Shown one piece after another: positions 25,205-33,934 of a stretch of 64,000 nucleotides of DNA. How positions within the stretch are numbered: the first letter of the stretch is position 1; the number at the start of each line of letters is the position of its first letter. This DNA comes from Hymenobacter sp. BT188 (GTDB lineage Bacteria > Bacteroidota > Bacteroidia > Cytophagales > Hymenobacteraceae): NCBI RefSeq assembly GCF_014333585.1, contig NZ_JACSCW010000003.1, positions 248,001 through 312,000 on the forward strand. Reading direction: 5' to 3'. The position numbers and the translations under genes are program-made. Under the pieces are notes generated by a model, which had not been told where the DNA came from, ran no database searches, and was given only the letters and a program-made list of their open reading frames with translations.

Positions 25205-27511
25205 ATGAAAAACATAGATTCTGGTAACCATACAAAGGGGCAGTCAGTCTACCTGGATGACATTCCGTTGGTGGCCGGGACTCTATTTGGAGCTGTATTT
25301 AGTTCGCCGGTCGCGCACGGGCACATTCAGCAGCTGCATTTGACGGAGGCCGCGCAGCACCCCGGCGTGGTGCGCATTTTTACTCGCCAAGATATTACCG
25401 GCGAAAACCAGATTGGCGGTATCATACCAGATGAGCCGCTGCTGGCGGAACACGAAGTAGATTTCTGCGGAATGCCCATTGCTTTCGTGGTGGCAACGTC
25501 GGATGAAGCAGCGCGCGCGGCGGTGAAGAAAATCAAGGTTGATATCACACCGCTGCCGGTAATTACCGACCCGCGTGTGGCGCATGCTCAGGGTGAACTG
25601 ATTGTGCCGCCCCGCACCTTCCGCCTCGGCGATACCGGGCAAGCTTGGGAGCAGTGCGAGTATGTGTTTGAAGGCACAGCTGATACCAACGGCCAAGAAC
25701 ACCTCTATATCGAAACGCAGTGCGCGTATGCTATTCCGCAGGAAAACAGCGAGCTGAAAATTTATTCTTCGACCCAAAGTCCCACAGCCGGGCAGCGTAT
25801 GGCGGCGCGGGTGCTGGGCGTGCCCATGCACCAGCTGGAAGTAGATGTGATTCGGCTGGGGGGCGGTTTTGGGGGCAAAGAGGATCAAGCCAACGCTTGG
25901 GTAGCGCTGTGCGCGCTGGCCGCGCATCATTTGCGCCGCCCCGTGAAATATGTGCTGCACCGGCTAGAGGATATGGCCATGACCGGCAAGCGCCACCCAT
26001 ACTCTTCCGACTTTAAAATCGGACTGGATAAAGACCTCAAAATCGTAGCCTACGAGGTTGACTTCTACCAGAATGCCGGAGCCGCTGCCGACTTATCGCC
26101 GGCCATTATGGAGCGGACGTTGTTTCACACCACCGGGACCTATTTTATCCCTAATGTGCGGGCCACGGCTTTTAGCTGTCGCACACATTTGCCCCCCAAT
26201 ACGGCCTTTCGGGGTTTTGGTGGTCCGCAAGCTAAATTTGTGATGGAGGCCGCCATCGCTACTGCTGCTGAAAAGCTTGGTATAGAGGCCTGTGTAATTC
26301 AGAAAAAGAACCTAAATCAGACTGGCGACGAGTTCCCTTTCGGGCAAAAAGCCGTGAGTGAGGCGCACGTTTGCTGGCATAAGGCGGAGGAGTTATACGA
26401 CGTGGAAAAGCTGCGGCAGGAAGTTGAAGCATTCAATGCCGCTTCTATCCTCTACAAAAAAGGCTTGGCGCTGATGCCGATTTGCTTTGGTATCTCGTTC
26501 ACTAACACGTCTATGAACCAGGCGCGGGCGCTGGTGCATGTGTATTATGATGGTAGCGTGAAAGTGAGCACCGGCGCCGTGGAAATGGGGCAGGGCGTGA
26601 ACACGAAAATGCTGCAAGTGGCGGCCCAAACCTTGTCCATCAGCCTCAGCAAAGTGCGGGTGCAAACCACCAGCACCAACCGCATCGCCAATACGTCGCC
26701 GTCCGCCGCCAGTGCTACCGCTGACCTGAATGGCAAGGCCGTGCAGCTGGCTTGCCAAGCCATCGTGCAGCGGCTGAAAGAGGTTGCTGCTCAGGTGCTG
26801 CAAGCACCCGAAACTGATATTGAACTTCGGGATGAACAAGTGCTGCTCAATGGCCAGGAAACAGAGCTAGACTGGAACAAACTGGTTACAGCCGCTTTTT
26901 TAAAGCGCGTAAGCTTATCTGAGCACGCGCACTATGCCACGCCGGAGGTGCACTTCGATAAAGCTACTGAGAAAGGCCATCCGTTCGCTTACCACGTCTA
27001 CGGCACTGCCATTACTACCGTGACCGTGGATTGCCTGCGTGGCACGTATCAGGTAGACGCGGTGCGGGTGGTGCATGACTTTGGCCGCAGCATAAACCCC
27101 GCCGTTGACCGTGGGCAGATTGAGGGTGGCATCGTGCAGGGAATAGGATGGATGACGCTCGAAGAACTGCTTTACGACCCAGCGGGCCGGTTGCGCTCCA
27201 ATACGCTTTCCACCTACAAAATTCCTGATATCTATTCGGTACCGAAGGAAATTGCCATTGAACCCTTGCAAACCGATCAGGACAACCTCGCTATTTTCCG
27301 CTCCAAGGCCGTAGGCGAGCCGCCATTTATGTATGGAATTGGCACCTATTTCGCCCTGCGCAACGCCATTAAATCCTTCAATCCAACTTCCCCCATCGCC
27401 TTTGATGCCCCGATGACCCCCGAGAAAGTGTTGCTCGGGTTATATCCGCAGTCGGCCATCGGCACCCCACAAGTATATGAACGGAGCCTGCGCCACGTGG
27501 CTGCTTCTTAG
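25205..27511 (+). CDS. xdhB: Xanthine dehydrogenase large molybdenum subunit
   Basis: A 768-residue molybdopterin-binding catalytic subunit. The N-terminal aldehyde oxidase/xanthine dehydrogenase a/b hammerhead domain (about 10-115) leads into the Moco domains with RLGGGFGGKE, TAFRGFGGPQ (substrate-site Arg), AVEMGQGVNTK and the terminal KAVGEPPFMYG whose Glu is the catalytic base. Length is usual for bacterial XdhB. It is separated from xdhA by 149 bp holding a palindromic repeat, and its end overlaps xdhC by 35 bp. Confidence 0.95.
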   Translation: MKNIDSGNHTKGQSVYLDDIPLVAGTLFGAVFSSPVAHGHIQQLHLTEAAQHPGVVRIFTRQDITGENQIGGIIPDEPLLAEHEVDFCGMPIAFVVATSDEAARAAVKKIKVDITPLPVITDPRVAHAQGELIVPPRTFRLGDTGQAWEQCEYVFEGTADTNGQEHLYIETQCAYAIPQENSELKIYSSTQSPTAGQRMAARVLGVPMHQLEVDVIRLGGGFGGKEDQANAWVALCALAAHHLRRPVKYVLHRLEDMAMTGKRHPYSSDFKIGLDKDLKIVAYEVDFYQNAGAAADLSPAIMERTLFHTTGTYFIPNVRATAFSCRTHLPPNTAFRGFGGPQAKFVMEAAIATAAEKLGIEACVIQKKNLNQTGDEFPFGQKAVSEAHVCWHKAEELYDVEKLRQEVEAFNAASILYKKGLALMPICFGISFTNTSMNQARALVHVYYDGSVKVSTGAVEMGQGVNTKMLQVAAQTLSISLSKVRVQTTSTNRIANTSPSAASATADLNGKAVQLACQAIVQRLKEVAAQVLQAPETDIELRDEQVLLNGQETELDWNKLVTAAFLKRVSLSEHAHYATPEVHFDKATEKGHPFAYHVYGTAITTVTVDCLRGTYQVDAVRVVHDFGRSINPAVDRGQIEGGIVQGIGWMTLEELLYDPAGRLRSNTLSTYKIPDIYSVPKEIAIEPLQTDQDNLAIFRSKAVGEPPFMYGIGTYFALRNAIKSFNPTSPIAFDAPMTPEKVLLGLYPQSAIGTPQVYERSLRHVAAS

Positions 27512-28445
27512 CGAAAGTTTGCGCCGGGGCGTTCCGGCCATGCTGCTATATGTGGTGCAAAGTCAGGGCAGCAGTCCGGGCCGGCAGGGGTTTGCAATGA
27601 GTGTGGATGCACACGGCGCTATGCAGGGCTCTATTGGGGGCGGCATTATGGAGCACAAGCTGGTGCAGCTGGCCCGTGAGCGCCTCACGCAGCCATCGTC
27701 AATGAGCTCATTGCACCGCCAGATTCATAACAAAAAAGCCCCCCAGGACCAAAGTGGGATGATTTGCTCTGGCGAGCAAACTGTGCTGCTATACCCCGTG
27801 CGGCAAACGGATGGTACCGCCATTCAGCAATTGCTCTCAGCGCTCCAACACGAGCAAACCGGCACGCTGACCCTGACGTCGGGGGGCATTTTTTTCGAAG
27901 CCAATAAGCAGCCAGCGCAGGATTATTTGTTTCGGCCGGAGCCCGAAGATGCCTGGCTGTATGAGGAAAAAATAGGTCATAAACACCAGCTGCACCTCAT
28001 CGGTGGCGGCCACTGCGCCTTGGCTTTATCGCGCTTGTTGCAGTCGCTCGATTTCCGGGTTCACCTCTATGAAGACCGACCGCAACTCAACACGTTCTTA
28101 ATTAACAGCTTCGTTCACGAGAAAACGACCGTCGCCAGTTACGCTGACCTACGAGAGCTTATCCCCGACGGCGAAGATCAGTACGTGGTTGTCATGACGG
28201 TAGGCTACCGCACCGATGATATTGCCGTGCGGGCGCTGCTGGGCAAGAAGTTGCGTTTTCTAGGTTTGTTAGGCAGCCAAAAGAAGATAGAAAAGATGCT
28301 TGCTGACTATCAAGCAGCGGGCATTCCGCCTGAGCAACTAAAGCGCTTACACGCCCCTGTTGGCCTGCTCATCAATAGTCAAACACCCGAAGAAATTGCT
28401 ATCAGCATCGCCGCTCAGTTGATTACGGTGAAGAATGCGAAGTGA
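27477..28445 (+). CDS. xdhC: Xanthine dehydrogenase accessory factor XdhC
   Basis: A 322-residue XdhC/CoxI-family protein. In the family it binds the molybdenum cofactor, aids its sulfuration and hands it to the large subunit. It has the N-terminal XdhC_CoxI part (QSQGSSPGRQGFAM and GSIGGGIMEHKL), the ICSGEQTVLLYP stretch, and a C-terminal Rossmann domain (about 165-315) with LIGGGHCALAL, VVVMTVGYRTDD and FLGLLGSQKK. The ATG at 27477 overlaps the end of xdhB by 35 bp, so translation is probably coupled. It is the last gene of this run; a palindrome follows. Confidence 0.92.
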   Translation: MNGACATWLLLSESLRRGVPAMLLYVVQSQGSSPGRQGFAMSVDAHGAMQGSIGGGIMEHKLVQLARERLTQPSSMSSLHRQIHNKKAPQDQSGMICSGEQTVLLYPVRQTDGTAIQQLLSALQHEQTGTLTLTSGGIFFEANKQPAQDYLFRPEPEDAWLYEEKIGHKHQLHLIGGGHCALALSRLLQSLDFRVHLYEDRPQLNTFLINSFVHEKTTVASYADLRELIPDGEDQYVVVMTVGYRTDDIAVRALLGKKLRFLGLLGSQKKIEKMLADYQAAGIPPEQLKRLHAPVGLLINSQTPEEIAISIAAQLITVKNAK

Positions 28446-28462
28446 TTAATACCCTACCGACC

Positions 28463-28557
28463 GTCATGCAGAGCGAGAGCGAAGCATCTCGCGTGCTGAT
28501 GTCTAATTACTAATTCTGCTAAACACGCGAGATGCTTCGCTCTCGCTCTGCATGACG
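28463..28557. repeat. Palindromic intergenic repeat, family A, copy 2
   Basis: Nearly perfect inverted arms (GTCATGCAGAGCG...GCGAAGCATCTCGCG and complement). Sits between the convergent xdhC and uricase genes and is directly followed by GGGGGGCTTTTTT, so the pair may end transcription from both sides. Confidence 0.8.
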
Positions 28558-28581
28558 TTTGGGGGGCTTTTTTATAGCCAT

Positions 28582-29448
28582 TTACTCGCGCACTACAGTA
28601 CCCGTGATATAGCCGAAGGGCTCATCCGTAGCGATGAAAATCTCGTTGTTATTCTTCATCCCAAACTGCTCTAGGTTGAAAGGAATATGGTGCTTGTTAG
28701 GCATGATGAGGCTGACTTCTTTGACCACCTCATTTTCCAGCAGAATTTGCTCCCCAATGGCATATAAAGTGTGCTGCACCGAAAGGCTCTTCTGCCCGGC
28801 AAATGTGCGCAGCAGCAACGTGCGAATTTTTTGGTAAGTGGCTTCAAAATTCAAGTCTAGAGTCGTGTATTCCCAGGTTGCTTCGCATTTGGTAGCCAGA
28901 ATGCGGTCCGTAGTTTCTTTCAAAACGGTGTACTCGTCTTGGATATACTTCTCGAAAGCTGAATCGGTGGTTTTTAGCAGCAGTAAATCTTGGAGACCAA
29001 CGGACACCTGCACACCTTGGGCGGTCTGAGTGATGATAGCGCGGCGCTTTTCTGAGCTGCCGCCCGTGAAGGCGTGTGTGTGCGCTTCCCCATCGAAAGC
29101 CATGCGCTGCCAACTATGTTCTACCAACTCGATTCTGACCTTGCTTACCTGCGGATTTCGCGTGAAAAAGAAATTGGCCAAGTGAATTCCGAATGCTTCG
29201 ATAGTGGTGGTGAAGTGCTCTTTGGCCAGCGCATACACCGTATTCTTCTGCGTGTCGGTGGGGAGAATATTGGAATTGTCGCCGAGGGTGTGGGCTGTTT
29301 CGAACTCGCCTTCGAGTGCCACACTTACCGAAATCTGGCGAAACTCGTGGTGGTCGGCGTGGCGGATAATCTTGGAAAGATTAATCGCATTTTTGCCGTA
29401 GGCATTGATTCCTAGTTTGATACCCATTCTCGTTGGCTGGTTACGCAT
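28582..29448 (-). CDS. pucL: Urate oxidase (uricase)
   Basis: A 288-residue cofactor-free uricase that oxidises urate to 5-hydroxyisourate with O2, made of two tunnelling-fold halves. Visible motifs are KLGINAYGKNAI at the start (Lys of the catalytic dyad), NSNILPTDTQKNTVYAL (catalytic Thr, residues about 60-75), the central HSWQRM, a second-half VGLQDLLLLKTTDSAF and the conserved NKHHIPFNLEQFG near the end. No peroxisomal tail, as expected in bacteria. ATG at 29448 chosen; an internal ATG at 29427 is equally possible. It is divergent from allB and convergent with xdhC; a palindromic site at 29460-29487 lies just upstream. Confidence 0.95.
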   Translation of the reverse strand: MRNQPTRMGIKLGINAYGKNAINLSKIIRHADHHEFRQISVSVALEGEFETAHTLGDNSNILPTDTQKNTVYALAKEHFTTTIEAFGIHLANFFFTRNPQVSKVRIELVEHSWQRMAFDGEAHTHAFTGGSSEKRRAIITQTAQGVQVSVGLQDLLLLKTTDSAFEKYIQDEYTVLKETTDRILATKCEATWEYTTLDLNFEATYQKIRTLLLRTFAGQKSLSVQHTLYAIGEQILLENEVVKEVSLIMPNKHHIPFNLEQFGMKNNNEIFIATDEPFGYITGTVVRE

Positions 29449-29459
29449 GGAAAGATTTC

Positions 29460-29487
29460 CAATCTAGAAAATTATCCTGCTAGATTG
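29460..29487. promoter_or_regulatory. Candidate operator between uricase and allantoinase
   Basis: Perfect inverted repeat CAATCTAG-N12-CTAGATTG in the 78-bp gap between divergent genes, 11 bp before the uricase ATG and 39 bp before the chosen allB ATG. The form suits a dimeric regulator acting on both promoters. No regulator gene is in the cluster. Confidence 0.45.
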
Positions 29488-29526
29488 AAGGACCAATCTT
29501 GTCCATCGCCCATTCTGCCCCCTCGC

Positions 29527-30861
29527 ATGCTGGAAGCAGCTATAAAAAGTAAAAACGTAGTGACGCCGCAGGGTATACTGGAGGCGCTGATCTTGCTTCG
29601 GGATGGCCAGATTGTGGATGTGGTGCCTGCCACTACGGCTATCGATTGCCCGATTATCGACGTGCATAATCGGGCGGTGCTGCCCGGCGTAATTGACCCT
29701 CACGTACACATTAACGAGCCCGGCCGCACCGAGTGGGAAGGCTTCAACACAGCCACCCGCGCCGCCCTAACCGGCGGCCTGACCACGCTGGTGGATATGC
29801 CCCTGAACTCAGCGCCAGTGACAACTTCAGCCGCTAACCTGGGGCTGAAGCTAGCTGCTACGAAAGGTCAGCTGCATACCAACTGCGGATTTTGGGGCGG
29901 CATTGTGCCGGGCAACGCCAGTGAGATAGAAGGGCTGATTGATCGTGGCGTGCTTGGGTTCAAGGCGTTTCTGACCCATTCCGGCATCGACGATTTTCCT
30001 AACGTCACCGAGCAGGACCTACGGCAGGTGATGCCGATTCTGGCCCGCTACGGCCTGCCGCTGCTGGTGCACTGCGAGCTAGCTACCGACAACGAAGCGT
30101 GGAAAGCTGGGGATAAACGGTCTTACCAAAATTACCTCTCATCGCGCCCTAAACAATGGGAAGATGACGCAGTGGCGCTGATGATTCGGCTGTGCGAGGA
30201 GTATGATTGCCCTACGCACATCGTGCATTTGTCATCGGCCAACTCTATTGCGTCGATTGTGGCGGCTAAGGCCAATGGGTTGCCACTGACCGTAGAAACC
30301 GCTCAGCACTACCTGTTTTTCAACGCTGAAAACATTAATGACGGGCAGACGCAGTTCAAATGCGCTCCGCCTATTCGGGAGCAGCCCAACAATGATGAGC
30401 TGTGGGGGGCTTTACAGGCTGGTATTATCGACTTCGTAGCCACTGACCACTCGCCCGCACCACCCGATTTGAAGCAACTGAAAAGCGGAGATTTTACCAC
30501 GGCCTGGGGCGGCATTGCGTCGTTGCAACTGGCCCTGCCCGTGCTCTGGACCGCCGCCCAAAAGCGTGGCGCCAATCTGACGGACCTCGTTCGGTGGTTA
30601 AGCACGAACCCCGCGAAACTCATTGGCCAGCAAGCGCGCAAAGGCCAAATTGCCGAAGGCTTCGATGCCGATCTGCTGGTGCTGGAGTCAGATCAAACTT
30701 TTACTGTCACGGCTGATATGCTGCAACATCGGCATAAAGTGTCGCCTTATATTGGGCAGGAGCTGCGCGGGGTAGTGACCCAAACGTTTCTGAAGGGGCG
30801 ACAAGTGTACGATCACCCCAACTTCACGCACCTCAATCAGGGTGAAATTATTACGCGCTAG
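29527..30861 (+). CDS. allB: Allantoinase
   Basis: About 444 residues from the ATG at 29527 (MLEAAIKSKNVV); the frame opens earlier at 29485. A dihydroorotase-like amidohydrolase that opens the hydantoin ring of allantoin to allantoate. Metal motifs: DPHVHINEPG (about 57-66), FKAFLTHSG (carbamylated Lys), LLVHCE, THIVHLSS and ATDHSPAP. Length fits AllB (about 450). It starts the plus-strand run allB-allC-allE and ends four bases before the allC ATG. Confidence 0.95.
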   Translation: MLEAAIKSKNVVTPQGILEALILLRDGQIVDVVPATTAIDCPIIDVHNRAVLPGVIDPHVHINEPGRTEWEGFNTATRAALTGGLTTLVDMPLNSAPVTTSAANLGLKLAATKGQLHTNCGFWGGIVPGNASEIEGLIDRGVLGFKAFLTHSGIDDFPNVTEQDLRQVMPILARYGLPLLVHCELATDNEAWKAGDKRSYQNYLSSRPKQWEDDAVALMIRLCEEYDCPTHIVHLSSANSIASIVAAKANGLPLTVETAQHYLFFNAENINDGQTQFKCAPPIREQPNNDELWGALQAGIIDFVATDHSPAPPDLKQLKSGDFTTAWGGIASLQLALPVLWTAAQKRGANLTDLVRWLSTNPAKLIGQQARKGQIAEGFDADLLVLESDQTFTVTADMLQHRHKVSPYIGQELRGVVTQTFLKGRQVYDHPNFTHLNQGEIITR

Positions 30862-30865
30862 TTGC

Positions 30866-32110
30866 ATGGATGCCTACGTACACCGCGCGGAGCAACTCTT
30901 ACAGCGCATTAACACCCTGGCCGCCATTAGCGAAGACCAAAGCTGCGTAACGCGCACCTTCGGTACGCCTGCTTTTCTAGCAGGCAGTGCTTTGGTAAAA
31001 AGCTGGATGGAAGAGGCCGGGCTCGAAACTCGCATCGATAGCATCGGCAACGTGCGTGGCCGACTGGTTAGCCCACGGCCGGGAGACAAAACCTTCGTCA
31101 TTGCCTCCCATATTGATACGGTGGTGAATGCTGGCAAATTCGACGGGCCGCTAGGCGTACTGCTGGGACTAGATTTGCTGGAACAGCTCGTGCAACGAAG
31201 AGTCGAGCTACCGTTTCATATTGAGCTTATAGCGTTCAGCGACGAGGAAGGCTGCCGGTTTCATACCACGTATCTAGGTAGCAAGGTTGTGGGGGGCTTT
31301 TTTGAGGCTGACTTACTCCAAAAACGTGATGCAACTGGTATCACTCTGGCGGAAGCCGTGGCAACCATGGGCGGCGATACGCAGCAGCTTACGCACGATG
31401 CAATTCCCGCCGATAATTGGTTGGGTTACTTTGAGGCTCACATTGAGCAAGGCCCGGTGCTGTACGAGCGTGCCATTCCGGTGGCCCTCGTAACTGCCAT
31501 TGCCGGGCAGCAGCGCGTTGAAATGGTCTTCAAAGGCATGGCCGGCCATGCGGGCACGGTGCCGATGAACATGCGGCAGGATGCGCTGTGCTGCGCCGCC
31601 GAAGCTATTTTGGCTATCGAGCAGTTTGGCCAAGAGCACCAGCAGACGCTGGTTGCGACGGTGGGCAAGCTCGATATTCGTTACGCGGCCAGCAACGTGA
31701 TTCCTGGCGAAGTGGTGTGCAGCCTTGATCTGCGGAGTGCGGATGAATCGCGCTTGACTTGGGCCTATCATATGCTACAAGAAAAGATAGAGGCCATTGC
31801 GCAGCAGCGCGATATCACGCTGACCTGGAACCTCATTCAGCAGACGGCACCAGTGACGTGCGATGCTACCTTAAACAGCCTGCTGGCTCGCGCCATTGCC
31901 TACTCCGGCTACCCAGTAATTCCGCTGGTCAGCGGGGCCGGCCACGACGCTGTGCCGATATCCAAAGCCGCGCCGGCTACCATGCTGTTTGTGCGTTGCT
32001 TTAAAGGCATTAGCCACAACCCTTTAGAGAACGTGGAACTGACCGACCTGGCGGCCGCGCTGCGGGTCGCCGAGCGTTTCCTAACCCAACTCATTTCCCA
32101 CCATTCGTAA
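30866..32110 (+). CDS. allC: Allantoate amidohydrolase (M20 family)
   Basis: About 414 residues from the ATG at 30866 (MDAYVHRAEQ); an in-frame GTG at 30842 overlaps allB and is less likely. AllC hydrolyses allantoate to ureidoglycine (via ureidoglycine carbamate), CO2 and ammonia. Binuclear metal and dimer motifs: ASHIDTVVNAGKFDG, FSDEEGCRF, YFEAHIEQGPVL, GHAGTVPMNMRQDAL and SGAGHDAVP near the end. AllE, the next gene, uses the product. Alternative beta-ureidopropionase or N-carbamoyl-amino-acid hydrolase activities exist in the family, but the context decides. Confidence 0.93.
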   Translation: MDAYVHRAEQLLQRINTLAAISEDQSCVTRTFGTPAFLAGSALVKSWMEEAGLETRIDSIGNVRGRLVSPRPGDKTFVIASHIDTVVNAGKFDGPLGVLLGLDLLEQLVQRRVELPFHIELIAFSDEEGCRFHTTYLGSKVVGGFFEADLLQKRDATGITLAEAVATMGGDTQQLTHDAIPADNWLGYFEAHIEQGPVLYERAIPVALVTAIAGQQRVEMVFKGMAGHAGTVPMNMRQDALCCAAEAILAIEQFGQEHQQTLVATVGKLDIRYAASNVIPGEVVCSLDLRSADESRLTWAYHMLQEKIEAIAQQRDITLTWNLIQQTAPVTCDATLNSLLARAIAYSGYPVIPLVSGAGHDAVPISKAAPATMLFVRCFKGISHNPLENVELTDLAAALRVAERFLTQLISHHS

Positions 32111-32116
32111 TTCCCT

Positions 32117-32863
32117 ATGGAAATTTCCGCCTTAACCCGCTCTGTCGTCAAGCGCAATCATGCCGTTATTAGTCCTGATGGCTACATCAATAGCAACGTG
32201 CCGGGCTGGACGGGCTGCACTGTGAATGTGATTATTAATGAGCAGATGGGGGCTCGGCTTTGCCAAACGCTGGTGACGTTACAGGCTGGGGGGCAATTAG
32301 TTGGCAAAACGCAGGCGTCGCAGATTTTCTTCTACGTAGTAGAGGGTCAGATTCAAGTCAGCGTCGATGGCCAAGATCGGGTGCTTTCCACCGGCGAGTT
32401 TGTGTATGTGCCTGTCGGTAAGGAATACCGTTTCGAAAATCCCACAGTTGGCACTCAGATTCTCACCTTTCACAAAGTTTACGAGCCGCTGGAAGGCCAC
32501 GAGGTGCCCGGCATACTGTTCGGTGAGAAGGACGACACAAAGGCGCCCATCTACATGAACGATGAGGCTCTGCGCATTCAGGTGTTGCTTCCCGACCACC
32601 TCGGCTTTGATATGGCCGTGAATATCTTCACCTACCAGACGGGGGGCAATTTGCCTATGGTCGAAACCCATATCATGGAGCACGGCTTGCTGTACCTCCA
32701 AGGCCAGGGTATCTATATGCTTGACCAAGAATGGTATCCCATCAAGAAAGGCGACTCTATCTGGATGGCGCCCTATTGCCAGCAGTGGTTCACCGCCATG
32801 GGCAAAGAACCCGCCGTGTACATCTACTACAAAAACGTCAACCGCTTCCCCACAGTGGTGTAG
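32117..32863 (+). CDS. allE: (S)-ureidoglycine aminohydrolase
   Basis: A 248-residue bicupin enzyme that releases ammonia from (S)-ureidoglycine to give (S)-ureidoglycolate, with Mn2+ in the C-terminal cupin. The first cupin lies at about 60-125 (ALTRSVVKRNHAVISPDGY precedes it), the second at about 165-245 with ETHIMEHGLLYLQGQG and WYPIKKGDSIWMAPYCQQW, the stretch that holds metal ligands. Starts six bases after the allC stop, so tightly coupled. A family A palindrome follows. Confidence 0.94.
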   Translation: MEISALTRSVVKRNHAVISPDGYINSNVPGWTGCTVNVIINEQMGARLCQTLVTLQAGGQLVGKTQASQIFFYVVEGQIQVSVDGQDRVLSTGEFVYVPVGKEYRFENPTVGTQILTFHKVYEPLEGHEVPGILFGEKDDTKAPIYMNDEALRIQVLLPDHLGFDMAVNIFTYQTGGNLPMVETHIMEHGLLYLQGQGIYMLDQEWYPIKKGDSIWMAPYCQQWFTAMGKEPAVYIYYKNVNRFPTVV

Positions 32864-32896
32864 ATTATAATTCTATAGGCATTCATGCTAAAGAAG

Positions 32897-32988
32897 GTCA
32901 TGCCGAGCGGAGCGAAGCATCTCGCGTGTTTAGTTAGATCAGTAGTCCCACTACCGCGAGCGAGATGCTTCGCTCCGCTCGGCATGAC
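32897..32988. repeat. Palindromic intergenic repeat, family A, copy 3
   Basis: Arms GTCATGCCGAGCGGAGCGAA.. and its complement, nearly perfect. Sits between allE and the OHCU decarboxylase gene, 45 bp before the latter's ATG. Confidence 0.8.
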
Positions 32989-33033
32989 GCCATTGAGTAT
33001 GACCGCCTTTCAGCTTTATATAGATTGATAAAA

Positions 33034-33552
33034 ATGACTTTAGATGAACTCAACAACCTACCGAAACCCGCGCTTATCGAGACCCTGCGCCAATGTTGCT
33101 GGAGCACAGCTTGGGTTGAGGCTATGGCCGATAGATTACCGGTGCCGGATAAGGAAACATTGTTTGAGCAAGCCGCTAGCATCTGGTACAACCTTTCGGA
33201 GCACGATTGGCGGGAGGCATTCACCCATCATCCGAAGATTGGAGATATCAACTCATTGAAAGAAAAATTTGCTGGCACTAGCACTAGCACTAGCGCTTGG
33301 GCCGCTGGCGAGCAGGCAGCGGTGCAACACTCTTCCCAAGTGGTACTGGAGGCTTTGGCTGAAGGAAATACCCGTTACGAGGAGAAATTCGGGTATATTT
33401 TCATCGTCTGTGCCACTGGTAAATCGGCGGAGGAGATGCTGGCGCTGTTGCAGGCACGGCTACCCAACCAGCCCGACGAGGAAATGAAAATCGCCATGGG
33501 CGAACAAGCAAAAATCACTCACATTCGGCTGGAAAAACTATTAGCAACATGA
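33034..33552 (+). CDS. uraD: OHCU decarboxylase
   Basis: About 172 residues from the ATG at 33034 (MTLDELNNLP). 2-oxo-4-hydroxy-4-carboxy-5-ureidoimidazoline decarboxylase makes (S)-allantoin from the HIU hydrolase product. Family motifs: HPKIGD (catalytic His), AAGEQAAV, NTRYEEKFGYIFIVCATGKS and IRLEKLLA. A GCACTA triplicate at 33275-33292 inserts Thr-Ser repeats just before the active-site Trp-Ala-Ala-Gly-Glu-Gln; it does not break the frame. The stop overlaps the next ATG (ATGA), so translation with uraH is coupled. Confidence 0.93.
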   Translation: MTLDELNNLPKPALIETLRQCCWSTAWVEAMADRLPVPDKETLFEQAASIWYNLSEHDWREAFTHHPKIGDINSLKEKFAGTSTSTSAWAAGEQAAVQHSSQVVLEALAEGNTRYEEKFGYIFIVCATGKSAEEMLALLQARLPNQPDEEMKIAMGEQAKITHIRLEKLLAT

Positions 33553-33887
33553 GCCAGATTACCACTCATATTCTCGACACTACCAGAGGAAAACCTGCTC
33601 AGGGCGTAGCTATTGCCCTTTACAGCCAGCATGCGGAGACGTGGCAGGAACTGGCTCGCAGCACAACTAACTTGGATGGTCGCGTTGCGGATTTGCTACC
33701 GGAAGGGGAGTTGTTAGCGCGAGGAATCTACAAGCTAAAATTCTTCACCCAAGAATACTTTGATCAGCACGCAACTACCGCTTTCTATCCTTTTGTGGAG
33801 ATTGTCTTTGCCGTTACTGCGCCGGAGCACTACCACGTACCGCTGCTGTTGAACCCCTTTGGCTACTCCACCTACCGCGGTTCCTGA
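33549..33887 (+). CDS. uraH: 5-hydroxyisourate hydrolase (transthyretin-like)
   Basis: A 112-residue transthyretin-related HIU hydrolase, which opens 5-hydroxyisourate to OHCU. Signatures: ITTHILDTTRGKPAQGVAI (catalytic His near the start), TNLDGRV, the PFVEIVF strand, HYHVPLLLNPFGYSTYRGS with the C-terminal YRGS tetrapeptide that defines HIU hydrolases. Length is typical. Overlaps uraD by 4 bp. Confidence 0.96.
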   Translation: MSQITTHILDTTRGKPAQGVAIALYSQHAETWQELARSTTNLDGRVADLLPEGELLARGIYKLKFFTQEYFDQHATTAFYPFVEIVFAVTAPEHYHVPLLLNPFGYSTYRGS

Positions 33888-33934
33888 AGCTGGAAACTGG
33901 CTGTTCCCATCCCATCCAAATTTGCCCCCCGCTT

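Noticed and set aside
27729..27745. A-AAA-AAG slip site for programmed frameshifting in xdhC
   Set aside because: The zero frame encodes a full XdhC, and no alternative frame continues; the A-run is part of the recurrent AAAAAGCCCCCCAG word.
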